Assembly (NCBI RefSeq): GCF_002277895.1 | Contig: NZ_CP022998.1 | Span: 2,027,501-2,091,500 of the forward strand | DNA length: 64,000 nt | Reading direction: 5' to 3' | Origin: Rhizobium sp. 11515TR | GTDB lineage: Bacteria > Pseudomonadota > Alphaproteobacteria > Rhizobiales > Rhizobiaceae | Shown here: positions 55,554 to 64,000 of the stretch, in pieces | Numbering within the stretch: position 1 is the stretch's first letter | Layout of the letters: the number at the start of each line of letters is the position of its first letter | Translations under genes and position numbers: made by a program | Notes under the pieces: generated by a model | What the model was told of the DNA's origin: nothing | Seen by the model: only the letters and a program-made list of their open reading frames with translations | The model's database searches: none

Positions 55554-56738
55554 TCAACCTCTGTTGCCCATGAAAAGCAGGCGTATCCCCGAAAGCAGGA
55601 CATAAAGGCCGAAGAAAAAGGCCACAGCCCAGGCAAAGCCGCTGGGATTGGCGAGATCCATGGCGGTGCCGATCGTCGGCGGCCCGAGAACCATGCCGAC
55701 GGCGTAACAGAAGACGAAAGCCGCGTTGGCGGCCACCAGATCGACGCCGGTCAGCCGTGTGCCCAGATGGCTGAGCCCAACCGTATACATGCCGGAAACG
55801 CAGCCGCCCCAGAAGAGCAGGATGATCGCGAGAATGACCCAGTTCGATGCCAGGGAGGGCAGCAGAAGCGCTCCGACAAACCCGATGGTGGCCATGATCG
55901 ACAGCAATGGCCGCTTGTCGCGCATGCGGTCGGCAAGCAGGCCGAGTGGGATTTGGAAGACGAAATTGCCGACGCCCATGACGGTCAGCAGCAGTGCGGC
56001 CTGTGATTCGTTGAAGCCGAGACGTGTCGCATAGCTGGTGAAGAGCGAGCCGCCGCCGACGGTGACCGCGCCGAACACGAAAACTGCGGCCGTCGCCGTT
56101 GGCACCAGGAAGACGTAGCGGACGAAGTGAAGCTCCGGCTTCTCGTCGACGATCGGGCTCTCGTTGCGGGCGATGAAGATCGGGATGGCAGCAGCCAGGA
56201 TGATGCAGGCACCGATGATGAAGGGCATCAAGCCTTCGCTGCCGACAACGGAAAAGAGCAGGGGGCCGGCCGCAAAGCCGAGCGAGAACACGGTGGAGTA
56301 AAGCCCGAGCACGAAGCCGCGCTTCGAAGGCGGTGAAGCGGCATTGATCCAGAACTCCGACAGGATGAACAGTGTTGTCGTCGCCCCATGAAAGACGATG
56401 CGCAGCGGAAACCACAGAAGCAGATTTTCCGCATAGTAGAAGCCGAGCGAGCTCAGAGCCGATAGGAAAACCGCCCAAATCATCGTCTGCACGACGCCGA
56501 AACGATGCGCGAGCTTGGTCGTGACGACGGCTGCCAGCATCGAGGCGACACCCATCATTGCAGTATTGAGCCCGATCAGGCTTGAGGGAACGCCGCGTTT
56601 TTCAAGAATGATGCTCAGAAGCGGCAGGCCAAGCCCGATGGCGATACCGACGGCGGATACGGAGGTAATGGCTGCGACGAGCGAAGGCCAGTGAATTTCT
56701 TCGACATGGCCGGCCTTGTCGTTCGTCGGTTCAAGCAT
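55554..56738 (-). CDS. MFS transporter
   Basis: 394 residues, twelve predicted membrane helices in two halves. The loop between helices 2 and 3 reads TTKLAHRFGV and the matching one in the second half LGLLADRMRDKRPL, the MFS motif A positions. It resembles the YfcJ/UMF-like drug or sugar efflux group; the substrate cannot be read. ATG 56738. It lies upstream of rpmG on the same strand. Confidence 0.9.
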   Translation of the reverse strand: MLEPTNDKAGHVEEIHWPSLVAAITSVSAVGIAIGLGLPLLSIILEKRGVPSSLIGLNTAMMGVASMLAAVVTTKLAHRFGVVQTMIWAVFLSALSSLGFYYAENLLLWFPLRIVFHGATTTLFILSEFWINAASPPSKRGFVLGLYSTVFSLGFAAGPLLFSVVGSEGLMPFIIGACIILAAAIPIFIARNESPIVDEKPELHFVRYVFLVPTATAAVFVFGAVTVGGGSLFTSYATRLGFNESQAALLLTVMGVGNFVFQIPLGLLADRMRDKRPLLSIMATIGFVGALLLPSLASNWVILAIILLFWGGCVSGMYTVGLSHLGTRLTGVDLVAANAAFVFCYAVGMVLGPPTIGTAMDLANPSGFAWAVAFFFGLYVLLSGIRLLFMGNRG

Positions 56739-57009
56739 AAACTAAATCCTGGAGCATGAGGCAGGCGAATCGATCCGGACGCGGAACATAGAAAGGCACG
56801 GCTCGGCCAAATTCAGGTGACGGGTCGGCTTTCATGAGATCGGTCAAACCCTCCGGAATGGTCCCCTTGACGCGGGGCATGTTCAGACAAGAAATCCAGC
56901 CGATGTCAAGCCGTTGCTGATGAACGAGCTCGCGCGAATGGTGAATATCGGTCGAATCGACGATGATTCCCGATAGAAGCGTGAGATGTCGCAAGACAAC
57001 TTCGGCCAT
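56731..57009 (-). CDS. Hypothetical small protein between DUF983 and MFS genes
   Basis: 92 residues from ATG 57009 (113 from an upstream codon at 57072). Contains GIIVDSTDIHHSRELVHQQRLDIGW and PRVKGTIPEGLTDLMKAD; no family recognised. It overlaps the MFS start by 8 bases on the same strand, as operon genes do, and fills an otherwise 300-base gap. It may be a decayed gene. Confidence 0.4.
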   Translation of the reverse strand: MAEVVLRHLTLLSGIIVDSTDIHHSRELVHQQRLDIGWISCLNMPRVKGTIPEGLTDLMKADPSPEFGRAVPFYVPRPDRFACLMLQDLVYA

Positions 57010-57044
57010 GGGCGCCAGTCGGCTTCGGGGGCGGGCACCTATCG

Positions 57045-57500
57045 TCACGAACGATCGTTCCCTTGATCCCATTCCTCCGGGCTGTCGTCATGGCCGCCGA
57101 AGCCATGCATGCGCAGCGCCCATTGCAGGCCGATGACGCCACCCTTGATCGGCTGGATGATGGCAAGCGCCGCGATGATGGTGATGGGTGCCCAGATGGC
57201 GAGATGCGCCCAGAGCGGCAGCTTGAAGGTCATGTCCGTCAGCATGTAGCCGCCGACGATGAGGTGGCCGAGTACCAGGATCACCAGATAGGGCGGGAGG
57301 TCGTCGGCACGTTGATGGGAGATATCTTCGTCGCAGACCGCACAACGGTCGACGGGCTTCAGGAAAGCGCAAAAGAGCTTGCCGGTGCCGCAGCGCGGGC
57401 AGCGGTTCAGCATGCCACGTAAAATCGACCGTCCGAGCGGACGTTCGCTCTCGTCTGAACCACCGAAACGGATGGGAGAGTTGGATGGGCTGCCCGTCAT
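57045..57500 (-). CDS. DUF983 family membrane protein
   Basis: 151 residues. An N-terminal zinc ribbon (CPRCGTGKLF and CAVCDED) precedes two membrane helices (LVILVLGHLIVGGYM and LAIWAPITIIAALAII). The family is typical of alphaproteobacteria, often next to rnr as here, and has no known activity. Confidence 0.88.
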   Translation of the reverse strand: MTGSPSNSPIRFGGSDESERPLGRSILRGMLNRCPRCGTGKLFCAFLKPVDRCAVCDEDISHQRADDLPPYLVILVLGHLIVGGYMLTDMTFKLPLWAHLAIWAPITIIAALAIIQPIKGGVIGLQWALRMHGFGGHDDSPEEWDQGNDRS

Positions 57501-57532
57501 GAATACGCTTCCTCCGTGCCGGCAGCCATCTT

Positions 57533-59911
57533 TTATCTGCGGCCGCGCGGCGGTCTCGTGCCCGGCGCCCTGCGGACTTGGCTCTTGTTGCGGCGGGTCG
57601 CCTTGTGGAAGGAGCGCACCGCCGTCGGCATAGGCTTGCCGTCGCTCAGCATTTCGAAGCGCAGGGCTCCGGCAAGCGGCACGGCCTCCGCCAGTCTCAC
57701 CGTCACATCGTCGCCGAGACGATAGCCGAGCCCCGTTCTTTCACCCGTCAGCGCCTGATGCGCCTCGTCATAAATGAAGTAATCGGTGCCGAGCGTAGAT
57801 ATAGGGATGAAACCGTCGGCGCCATAGTCCGGCAGGGTGACAAAAAGTCCCGACTTGGTGACGCCACCGACGCGCGCCTCGAATTCCGCACCGACACGGC
57901 CGGCAAGGTGATGGGCAATGAGCCTATCCACGGTCTCGCGCTCGGCAGCCATGGCCCGACGCTCGAAGGTCGAGATTTCGGCGGAGATATCGTCGAGCGA
58001 CGCCTCTTCGTCCGGCGTGATCCCGCCTTCACCGAGGCCGAGTGAGCCAACGAGCGCGCGATGCACGATCAAGTCGGCATAGCGGCGGATCGGCGAGGTG
58101 AAGTGGGCGTACTTCATCAGGTTCAGGCCAAAATGCCCGATATTGTCGGGGCTGTAGATCGCCTGGCTCTGCGAGCGCAGCACCATCTCGTTGACCATGG
58201 TCTGATGCGCTGTGCCCTCGGCTTTCGCGAGAATGCCGTTGAAGCTGTTGGCGCGCACGTTGCCGCCCTTGGCAAGTGAAATGCCGAGGGTGGCGAGGAA
58301 TTCGCGCAGCACTTCCTGCTTGGCGAGCGTCGGGCCATCGTGAATACGATAGATCAGCACCTGCTTCCGCTTTTCCAGCGTTTCTGCCGCGGCGACGTTC
58401 GCCTGGATCATCATCTCTTCGATGAGCTTGTGCGCGTCGAGGCGCGGCGGCACGAAGACGCGATCGACGGTGCCATCCGGCTTCAGCAGGATCTTGCGCT
58501 CCGGCATGTCGAGCTCGAGCGGCTGGCGCCGGTCGCGGCCCTTTTTCAGAATCTCATAGGCGTGCCAGAGCGGCTTCAGGATCGGCTCCAGCATCGGTCC
58601 GGTCTTGTCGTCGGGCCTGCCGTCGATCGCTGCCTGCGCCTGCTGGTAGGAAAGCTTGGCTGCGCTCTTCATCATGACGCGATGGAAGGTATGGCCGGCC
58701 TTGCGGCCTTCCTTGGAAAAGATCATTCGAACCGCAAGGGCAGGGCGGTCGACGCCTTCCTTCAGCGAGCAGAGATCGTTGGAGATGCGCTCCGGCAGCA
58801 TCGGCACGACGCGATCGGGAAAATAGACCGAATTGCCGCGCTTCAGCGCCTCGCGGTCGAGCGGCGAGTTCGGGCGCACGTACCAGGAGACGTCGGCGAT
58901 GGCGACTGTGACGATCACGCCGTCCGGATTGTCGGGCGAGGGATCCATTTCGGCATAGACGGCGTCGTCATGGTCCTTGGCGTCGGCCGGGTCGATTGTT
59001 ATCAGCGGCAGGCTGCGCCAATCCTCGCGATGGGACATGGTCGCCGGCTTGGCGGCATCGGCCTCCGCAATCACGGGAGCCGGAAATACATGCGGAATTC
59101 CATGCGCATGGATGGCGATCATCGAGATCGCCTTTTCCGAGGCGACGGAGCCGATGACCGACAAGACCTTGGCACGCTGCAGGCCGAAGCGGCCGAGACG
59201 TGCCACTTCGACTTCGACCAGATCACCGTCCTTGGCGCCACCGGTATAATCGGGGTCGATCACCATCTCCTCGCCGCGCCGTTCGATCGGCATGAGACGG
59301 CCGCCGCCGCCCGGCGTTTCGCGGAAGACGCCCATGGAGGCACCCTGCCGCTTGTCGATGACCTTGATGATGCGGGCCGTATAGGCCGGGCCACCACGAT
59401 CCACGGCCGAGAAGATCTTCGCGAGGATGCGGTCACCCATGCCGGCGACGGGTGCCTTACCCTTGCCGTTGCGGCCAGCCGGCGAGGAAGACTGCTTGAT
59501 CAACACGGCAGGCGCGACGCCATTTTCCTCAGCCCATTCCGCGGGGCGGCCGATCAGCATGCCATCTTTGTCGCGAGTCGTGATGTCGAGAACGGCAATC
59601 GGCGGCAGCGCGCCGGGGCGGATGAGCGATTTGCGGCTCTTCTGCACCATGCCTTCTTCTTCGAGTTCGCGCAGTAATTCCTTCAATGCGACGCGGCTCT
59701 CGCCCTTCAGGCCGAAGGCTTTGGCGAGCTCGCGTTTGGACGCCTGCTGCGGATGATCGGCGATGAAGCGCAGGATGACCTCGCGTGGCGGTAACTCGCC
59801 GTGGATGATCGCCATCATCGGCTCGGCGTTCTCGCCCCGCTTGGTCGCGCGACCAGACTTGCCGGGGCGTCGCTCCGACGATGAAATCCTACCGCGCGGT
59901 TCTCTGCTCAC
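57533..59911 (-). CDS. rnr: Ribonuclease R
   Basis: 792 residues. 3'-5' exoribonuclease for structured RNA. Order: an N-terminal winged helix (PREVILRFIADHPQQASKRELAKAFGL, ~46-72), cold-shock domains (~95-270), and the RNB catalytic domain with ITIDPADAKDHDDAVYAE (metal-binding Asp cluster). A C-terminal S1 domain (GVTKSGLFVTLPDYGADGF) is followed by a basic Arg/Lys tail. GTG start 59911 overlaps the topA stop (GTGA), coupling the two. Confidence 0.95.
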   Translation of the reverse strand: MSREPRGRISSSERRPGKSGRATKRGENAEPMMAIIHGELPPREVILRFIADHPQQASKRELAKAFGLKGESRVALKELLRELEEEGMVQKSRKSLIRPGALPPIAVLDITTRDKDGMLIGRPAEWAEENGVAPAVLIKQSSSPAGRNGKGKAPVAGMGDRILAKIFSAVDRGGPAYTARIIKVIDKRQGASMGVFRETPGGGGRLMPIERRGEEMVIDPDYTGGAKDGDLVEVEVARLGRFGLQRAKVLSVIGSVASEKAISMIAIHAHGIPHVFPAPVIAEADAAKPATMSHREDWRSLPLITIDPADAKDHDDAVYAEMDPSPDNPDGVIVTVAIADVSWYVRPNSPLDREALKRGNSVYFPDRVVPMLPERISNDLCSLKEGVDRPALAVRMIFSKEGRKAGHTFHRVMMKSAAKLSYQQAQAAIDGRPDDKTGPMLEPILKPLWHAYEILKKGRDRRQPLELDMPERKILLKPDGTVDRVFVPPRLDAHKLIEEMMIQANVAAAETLEKRKQVLIYRIHDGPTLAKQEVLREFLATLGISLAKGGNVRANSFNGILAKAEGTAHQTMVNEMVLRSQSQAIYSPDNIGHFGLNLMKYAHFTSPIRRYADLIVHRALVGSLGLGEGGITPDEEASLDDISAEISTFERRAMAAERETVDRLIAHHLAGRVGAEFEARVGGVTKSGLFVTLPDYGADGFIPISTLGTDYFIYDEAHQALTGERTGLGYRLGDDVTVRLAEAVPLAGALRFEMLSDGKPMPTAVRSFHKATRRNKSQVRRAPGTRPPRGRR

Positions 59912-62577
59912 TCTGCACTCTTCTTTTTCGCTGCCGTCTTGGCCGCAGGCTTCTTTGCAGCAGCCTTGGGCTTGGCGGTCGTTTTCGTCGCTTTTGCGCC
60001 GGCTGCCGCGGTCTTTGCCTTGGCAGGCGCCTTCTTGGTGGCGCCGCCGCTCCTGCCCGCCTTGGCAGCGATCAGAGCCAGGGCTTCCTCGACCGTGATC
60101 GCCTGCGGATCCGTGCCCTTCGGCAGCGTCGCATTGACCTTGCCCCAGTTGACATAGGGGCCGTATTTGCCGTCGCGAACGGTGATCGCGCCGCCGCCAT
60201 CCGGATGCTCGCCGAGTTCCTTCAGTGCTGCCGGGGTGCCGCCGCGCGCCTTGCCGCCTGCCTTATTCTGCTTTTCGGCGAGAACGGTGACAGCGCGGTT
60301 CAGACCGACGGTGAAGACATCCTCGACGCTTTCGAGGTTGGCGTAGCTGCCGTCGTGCAGCAGAAACGGCCCATAGCGGCCGATGCCAGAAGAGATCATC
60401 TTACCGGTCTCGGGGTGCTTGCCGATATCGCGTGGCAGCGAAATCAGCGCCATCGCCTTCTCATAATCGATATCCTCGGGCTTCCAGCCGCGTGGCAGCG
60501 ATGCACGCTTGGCGTCCTTGCCGTCGCCGCGCTGGATGTATGGCCCAAAACGGCCCGAACGTAGCGTCAGCTCTTCACCGGTCACCGGATCGGCGCCGAG
60601 CGCCTTCGGCTCGTTCAACCCGTTGGATTCCGCCTCTGCGCCGCCCTCCGACGAAAGCTGGCGGGTATAATTGCATTCCGGATAGTTCGAGCAGCCGACG
60701 AAGGCGCCGTATTTGCCGAGCTTCAGCGAAAGATTGCCCGTACCGCAGACCTGGCAGACGCGCGGATCGCTGCCGTCCTCACGCTTCGGGAAGACGAGTG
60801 GTGCCAGCGCATCATTCAGAGCGTCGAGGACGTTGGTGACCCGCAGCTCCTTTGTGTCCTCGATCTGGGCGAAGAAATCGCGCCAGAAGTCGCGAAGCAC
60901 GTCCTTCCAGTTCAGCTCGCCCGCCGAAATGCGGTCGAGCTTCTCTTCCAGATCGGCCGTGAAATCATACTCCACATACTTGGTGAAGAAGCTTTCGAGG
61001 AAAGCCGTCACCAGCCGTCCCTTGGCCTGCGGCACCAGCTTGCGCTTGTCTATGGTCACATAGTCGCGGTCGCGCAGGGTTGCGAGCGTCGCCGCATAGG
61101 TGGAGGGGCGGCCGATGCCGAGCTCTTCCATCTTCTTGATCAGCGACGCTTCCGAATAGCGCGGCGGCGGTTCGGTGAAATGCTGGGTCGAGTTGATCTT
61201 CTGCTTGGCGAGATTTTCGCGTGCGTTGATCTCCGGCAGGCGGCCGCCTTCGTCGCTGTCGTCGCTCTGCTCGCCATCTTCCTTCTGATCGGTATAGGCG
61301 GCGATAAAGCCGTCGAAACGGATGACGGAGCCGACGGCGCGCAGGCCGGCCTTCTTGCCGGCATTGTCAGCAAGGATTTCGACGGTTGTGCGCTCGATTT
61401 CAGCCGATGCCATCTGGCTGGCGATGCCGCGCTTCCAGATCAGGTCGTAGAGCTTCAGCTGATCGTCATCGAGGAATTTGCGGATACGGTCCGGCACGCG
61501 ATCGAAGTCGGTCGGGCGGATCGCTTCGTGCGCTTCCTGGGCATTCTTTGCCTTGGTGGAATAGAAGCGTGCCTTTTCCGGCAGATAGCGGTCGCCGAAC
61601 TGGTTGGCTATGGCGTGGCGTGCCGCATCGATCGCTTCCGGCGCCATCTGAACGCCGTCGGTACGCATATAAGTGATGAGACCGACGGTTTCGCCGCCGA
61701 TGTCGACGCCTTCATACAGCTTCTGTGCCACCTGCATGGTGCGCGAGGCCGAGAAGCCGAGCTTCGACGATGCGGCCTGCTGCAGTGTCGAGGTCGTAAA
61801 GGGCGGGCTCGGATTGCGCTTGACCGGCTTTGCCTCGACCGTGTCGACGATATAAGAGGCGCCTTCCAGCAAGGCCTTCAGCCTGCCGGCTTCTTCGCCG
61901 TTGCCGATCGCCCGCGGCTGCAGGCGCTTGCCGTCGGCGGAGACCAGACGCGCTTCGAATTCGTCGCCGCGCGGCGTCTTCAGGATGGCCGAGAGATTCC
62001 AGTATTCTTCCGAGATAAAGCGTTCGATCTCCGACTCGCGATCGCAAACGAGGCGAAGTGCTACGGATTGAACGCGACCGGCCGAGCGAGCGCCGGGCAG
62101 CTTGCGCCAGAGCACCGGCGACAGGTTGAAGCCGACGAGATAATCAAGGGCGCGGCGGGCGAGGTAGGCGTCCACCAGCGGTACGTCGATGTCGCGCGGC
62201 TCAGCCATGGCGTCGAGCACAGCCTTCTTGGTGATGGCATTGAAGACCACACGCTTCACCGGCTTGCCGTTGATGACGCGCTTCTTGTTCAGTACGTCGA
62301 GCACATGCCAGGAAATGGCTTCACCCTCGCGATCCGGGTCGGTCGCGAGAATTAGACCGTCGGAGGTTTTAAGCGCGTCGGCGATGTCTTTGATGCGCTT
62401 TTGCGAGGCACCATCGACTTCCCACAGCATTTCGAAATCCTGATCCGGCAGCACCGAACCGTCTTTGGCGGGCAGGTCGCGCACATGGCCGAAGGAAGCA
62501 AGAACCTTATATCCGGGTCCCAGATATTTATTGATTGTCTTGGCCTTGGCAGGCGATTCCACCACTACAACGTTCAT
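59908..62577 (-). CDS. topA: DNA topoisomerase I
   Basis: 889 residues. Type IA topoisomerase relaxing negative supercoils. TOPRIM domain at the start (VVVESPAKAKTINKYLG, and the DPDREGEAISWH metal site). The catalytic Tyr303 is in LITYMRTDG. The C-terminal part has one clear Cys4 zinc finger (CQVCGTGNLSLKLGKYGAFVGCSNYPEC) and several zinc-free topo C-terminal repeats (LRSGRFGPYIQRG, ISSGIGRYGPFL, VRDGKYGPYVNWG). The last ~50 residues are almost only Lys, Ala, Thr and Pro. ATG 62577 matches the family start; ATG 62580 is equally possible. Confidence 0.96.
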   Translation of the reverse strand: MNVVVVESPAKAKTINKYLGPGYKVLASFGHVRDLPAKDGSVLPDQDFEMLWEVDGASQKRIKDIADALKTSDGLILATDPDREGEAISWHVLDVLNKKRVINGKPVKRVVFNAITKKAVLDAMAEPRDIDVPLVDAYLARRALDYLVGFNLSPVLWRKLPGARSAGRVQSVALRLVCDRESEIERFISEEYWNLSAILKTPRGDEFEARLVSADGKRLQPRAIGNGEEAGRLKALLEGASYIVDTVEAKPVKRNPSPPFTTSTLQQAASSKLGFSASRTMQVAQKLYEGVDIGGETVGLITYMRTDGVQMAPEAIDAARHAIANQFGDRYLPEKARFYSTKAKNAQEAHEAIRPTDFDRVPDRIRKFLDDDQLKLYDLIWKRGIASQMASAEIERTTVEILADNAGKKAGLRAVGSVIRFDGFIAAYTDQKEDGEQSDDSDEGGRLPEINARENLAKQKINSTQHFTEPPPRYSEASLIKKMEELGIGRPSTYAATLATLRDRDYVTIDKRKLVPQAKGRLVTAFLESFFTKYVEYDFTADLEEKLDRISAGELNWKDVLRDFWRDFFAQIEDTKELRVTNVLDALNDALAPLVFPKREDGSDPRVCQVCGTGNLSLKLGKYGAFVGCSNYPECNYTRQLSSEGGAEAESNGLNEPKALGADPVTGEELTLRSGRFGPYIQRGDGKDAKRASLPRGWKPEDIDYEKAMALISLPRDIGKHPETGKMISSGIGRYGPFLLHDGSYANLESVEDVFTVGLNRAVTVLAEKQNKAGGKARGGTPAALKELGEHPDGGGAITVRDGKYGPYVNWGKVNATLPKGTDPQAITVEEALALIAAKAGRSGGATKKAPAKAKTAAAGAKATKTTAKPKAAAKKPAAKTAAKKKSAE

Positions 62578-62690
62578 CATCAAGTCTCTGAATAAGAGGT
62601 CGCGCCGGTATAAGGCGCGGGAGATACCGGGTTTTTCCGTCTTCCCGGCCCTCCGACATGGACAGGGAAATCGTCGCGGTCAAGAGGCTA

Positions 62691-62796
62691 CTGCATAATT
62701 CCTTAAATCGGAATCGATTGAAGGACAAAATTATGCAGCACCTTTAACGTGTTACAGCGACCTTCGCGCGTCATTATGTGACGCGCGGCGCTGTAA
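62691..62796. repeat. Pair of palindromes of the rhizobial intergenic-repeat type
   Basis: First palindrome 62691-62738: CTGCATAATT ... AATTATGCAG with inner CCTTAAATCG/CGATTGAAGG. Second 62752-62796: TTACAGCG ... GCGCTGTAA around GCGCGTCA/TGACGCGC. Both sit between topA and dprA. The same composite wording is one I recall between many Rhizobium genes. Confidence 0.65.
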
Positions 62797-62857
62797 TGCG
62801 GTTTTTGCGCTTGGCGCGACGATGCGATGCTTAGAATCGGTACGCGTGTCACAGTTT

Positions 62858-64000
62858 TCAATCCAGCATGGAGATCGACACAAGTCCGCCGGGGTGCCGA
62901 TGCAGCCGACCAGCCATGTCGAGTTCGAGAAGAACGGAGTGAACGGCCGATATCGGCAGGCCGGTATGGCGGACGATATCGTCGATCTCGACCGGCGTCG
63001 GCCCGAGTGCTTCGACGATATGGTCGCGCTCGGCGTCATCGGGTGGCGCGGTGAGCGGCGTGCTCCTTTCCACGGGTGGCACTACGGCGCGCGGGCGAAA
63101 AAGGTCCGGCTCGGCGAGCGGCCGCAGCGCCTCAACGACATCGTCCGGCGTTGTAACGATCATCGCGCCATCTTTCAGCAAGCCGTTCGTCCCTTCGCAG
63201 CGCGGATCGAGCGGCGACCCGGGAACGGCGAAGACAAGTCGGCCAAATTCGCCAGCAAGTCGCGCGGTTATCAGCGAACCGGATCGCGTTGCCGCCTCGA
63301 CGACCACGACACCCAGCGATATGCCTGCGATGAGGCGATTGCGGCGCGGGAAATCGCGTGCCCGAGGTTCCCAGCCGAACGGCATCTCGCTCACGGCAAG
63401 CCCGTCGCCGTCCCAGATATCGTTGAGCAGGCCGATATTCTCGGGTGGGTAGGGCTGGTCGAGCCCGCCGGCCATGGCGGCGATCGTGCCGGTCGCAAGA
63501 CTGGCGCGGTGGGCGGCTGTATCAATGCCGCGTGCTAGGCCCGAGACCACGGCATAGCCGGCCTCGCCACAGAGGCGTGCGATCATGGCCGTGAATTTGA
63601 CGCCGCTGATCGATGCATTTCGCGAGCCGACCATGCCGATGGCCGGACGCGTCGCTGTCGGCACATTGCCTTTGACAGCGAGGAGTGGGGGAGCGCCATC
63701 GATCTCGCGAAGGGCAGGGGGATAGTCCGGTTCGCCGATGCCGATGAAGCGTGCGCCAAAACGATGTGCCGCTTCCAGCTCCCGCAAAGCGTCCCGCTCG
63801 TCGGCGATGCGGATCGCGCGCGTCGAGCCGCCGCGCTGCGAAAGCTCCGGCAGAGCGGCCAGGGCCGCTTCGGCCGAACCATAGTGATTGATGAGATCGC
63901 GGAAGGTGGTGGGACCGACATTGTCGGAGCGTATGAGCCTGAGCCAGGCGATTCTTTGTCTTTCGGTCAGCGCAACTCCCGTCCGTCTTGCGCTGCCTGT
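62858..64000 (-). CDS. dprA: DNA-processing protein DprA, 5' end cut by the window edge
   Basis: The frame is open from position 64000 to the TGA at 62858 (380 codons seen). An N-terminal helical SAM-like part (LTERQRIAWLRLIRSDNVGPTTFRDL) precedes the Rossmann-type DprA domain with YPPALREIDGAPPLLAVKGN, GMVGSRNASISG, VSGLARGIDTAAHRASL, GGLDQPYPPEN and ARLAGEFGRLVFAVPG. A C-terminal winged helix (DDIVRHTGLPISAVHSVLLEL) ends it. DprA loads RecA on incoming single-stranded DNA during transformation. The start codon lies outside the window or within its last few codons. Confidence 0.95.
   Translation of the reverse strand, partial: TGSARRTGVALTERQRIAWLRLIRSDNVGPTTFRDLINHYGSAEAALAALPELSQRGGSTRAIRIADERDALRELEAAHRFGARFIGIGEPDYPPALREIDGAPPLLAVKGNVPTATRPAIGMVGSRNASISGVKFTAMIARLCGEAGYAVVSGLARGIDTAAHRASLATGTIAAMAGGLDQPYPPENIGLLNDIWDGDGLAVSEMPFGWEPRARDFPRRNRLIAGISLGVVVVEAATRSGSLITARLAGEFGRLVFAVPGSPLDPRCEGTNGLLKDGAMIVTTPDDVVEALRPLAEPDLFRPRAVVPPVERSTPLTAPPDDAERDHIVEALGPTPVEIDDIVRHTGLPISAVHSVLLELDMAGRLHRHPGGLVSISMLD

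Noticed and set aside
1-64000. CRISPR arrays, insertion sequences, toxin-antitoxin pairs or prophage genes
   Set aside because: No regularly spaced repeats, transposase, terminal repeats or phage proteins were seen on either strand.

Overview
The window is about 64 kb of a rhizobial (Rhizobiaceae, Rhizobium-like) chromosome. Four things point there: an rkpU-rkpAGHIJ capsule (K-antigen) locus, a 14-subunit nuo operon with rhizobial extra genes, the order proS-lolC-lolD and divK-pleD-rpmG-rnr-topA-dprA, and direct-repeat SOS boxes (GTTC-N7-GTTC type, read here as GAAC-N7-GAAC). No phage, insertion sequence, plasmid gene or CRISPR array is visible.

Layout. 1-2001: two minus-strand genes, an unrecognised protein cut by the left edge and a class I methyltransferase. 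2640-16926: the rkp locus, comprising an outer-membrane export lipoprotein (RkpU), a 2489-residue PKS/FAS-type megasynthase (RkpA), an alpha-oxoamine synthase (RkpG), a 3-ketosphinganine-reductase-like SDR (RkpH), an LtaS-like membrane enzyme (RkpI) and a KpsS/KpsC-like protein (RkpJ). 17289-17955: tRNA-Val on the minus strand and two identical tRNA-Asp genes. 18213-34587: nuoA-N, interrupted by a small secreted protein after nuoD and an Ala/Lys-rich protein after nuoF whose C-terminal domain matches the extension of NuoE. 34587-37899: birA, RNase J, methylmalonyl-CoA epimerase and a DUF1467 protein. About 38.1-38.5 kb: a candidate alpha-r9-type small RNA upstream of proS. 38522-41879: proS, lolC, lolD. 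41889-51593: small unknowns, an SOS-box-linked 28-residue membrane peptide, dnaE, an L,D-transpeptidase, a GH25 lipoprotein, SOS-controlled dinB and an acetyltransferase. 51615-54466: a HAD-like protein, a DUF3572 protein, divK and pleD. 55290-64000: rpmG, an MFS transporter, a DUF983 protein, rnr, topA and dprA, the last cut by the right edge.

How genes work together. RkpA, G and H form a coherent assembly line. A polyketide synthase without thioesterase is followed, with a 4-bp overlap, by a PLP enzyme of the serine-palmitoyltransferase family and then by a ketosphinganine-reductase-like SDR. This is the logic of fungal sphinganine-analogue (fumonisin-type) synthesis and suggests that the unknown capsule-associated lipid is sphingoid-like. 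RkpI could modify that lipid, and RkpJ and RkpU would serve capsule assembly and export. The nuo block encodes respiratory complex I.

The most notable new candidates are the sphingoid-like reading of rkpAGH and the LexA-box-linked 28-residue membrane peptide at 43181, which has the size, topology and regulation of the Caulobacter division inhibitor SidA. Others are two mutually exclusive hairpins near the sRNA, a 14-bp hairpin inside a nuo gene, and a zinc-ribbon extension on DinB.
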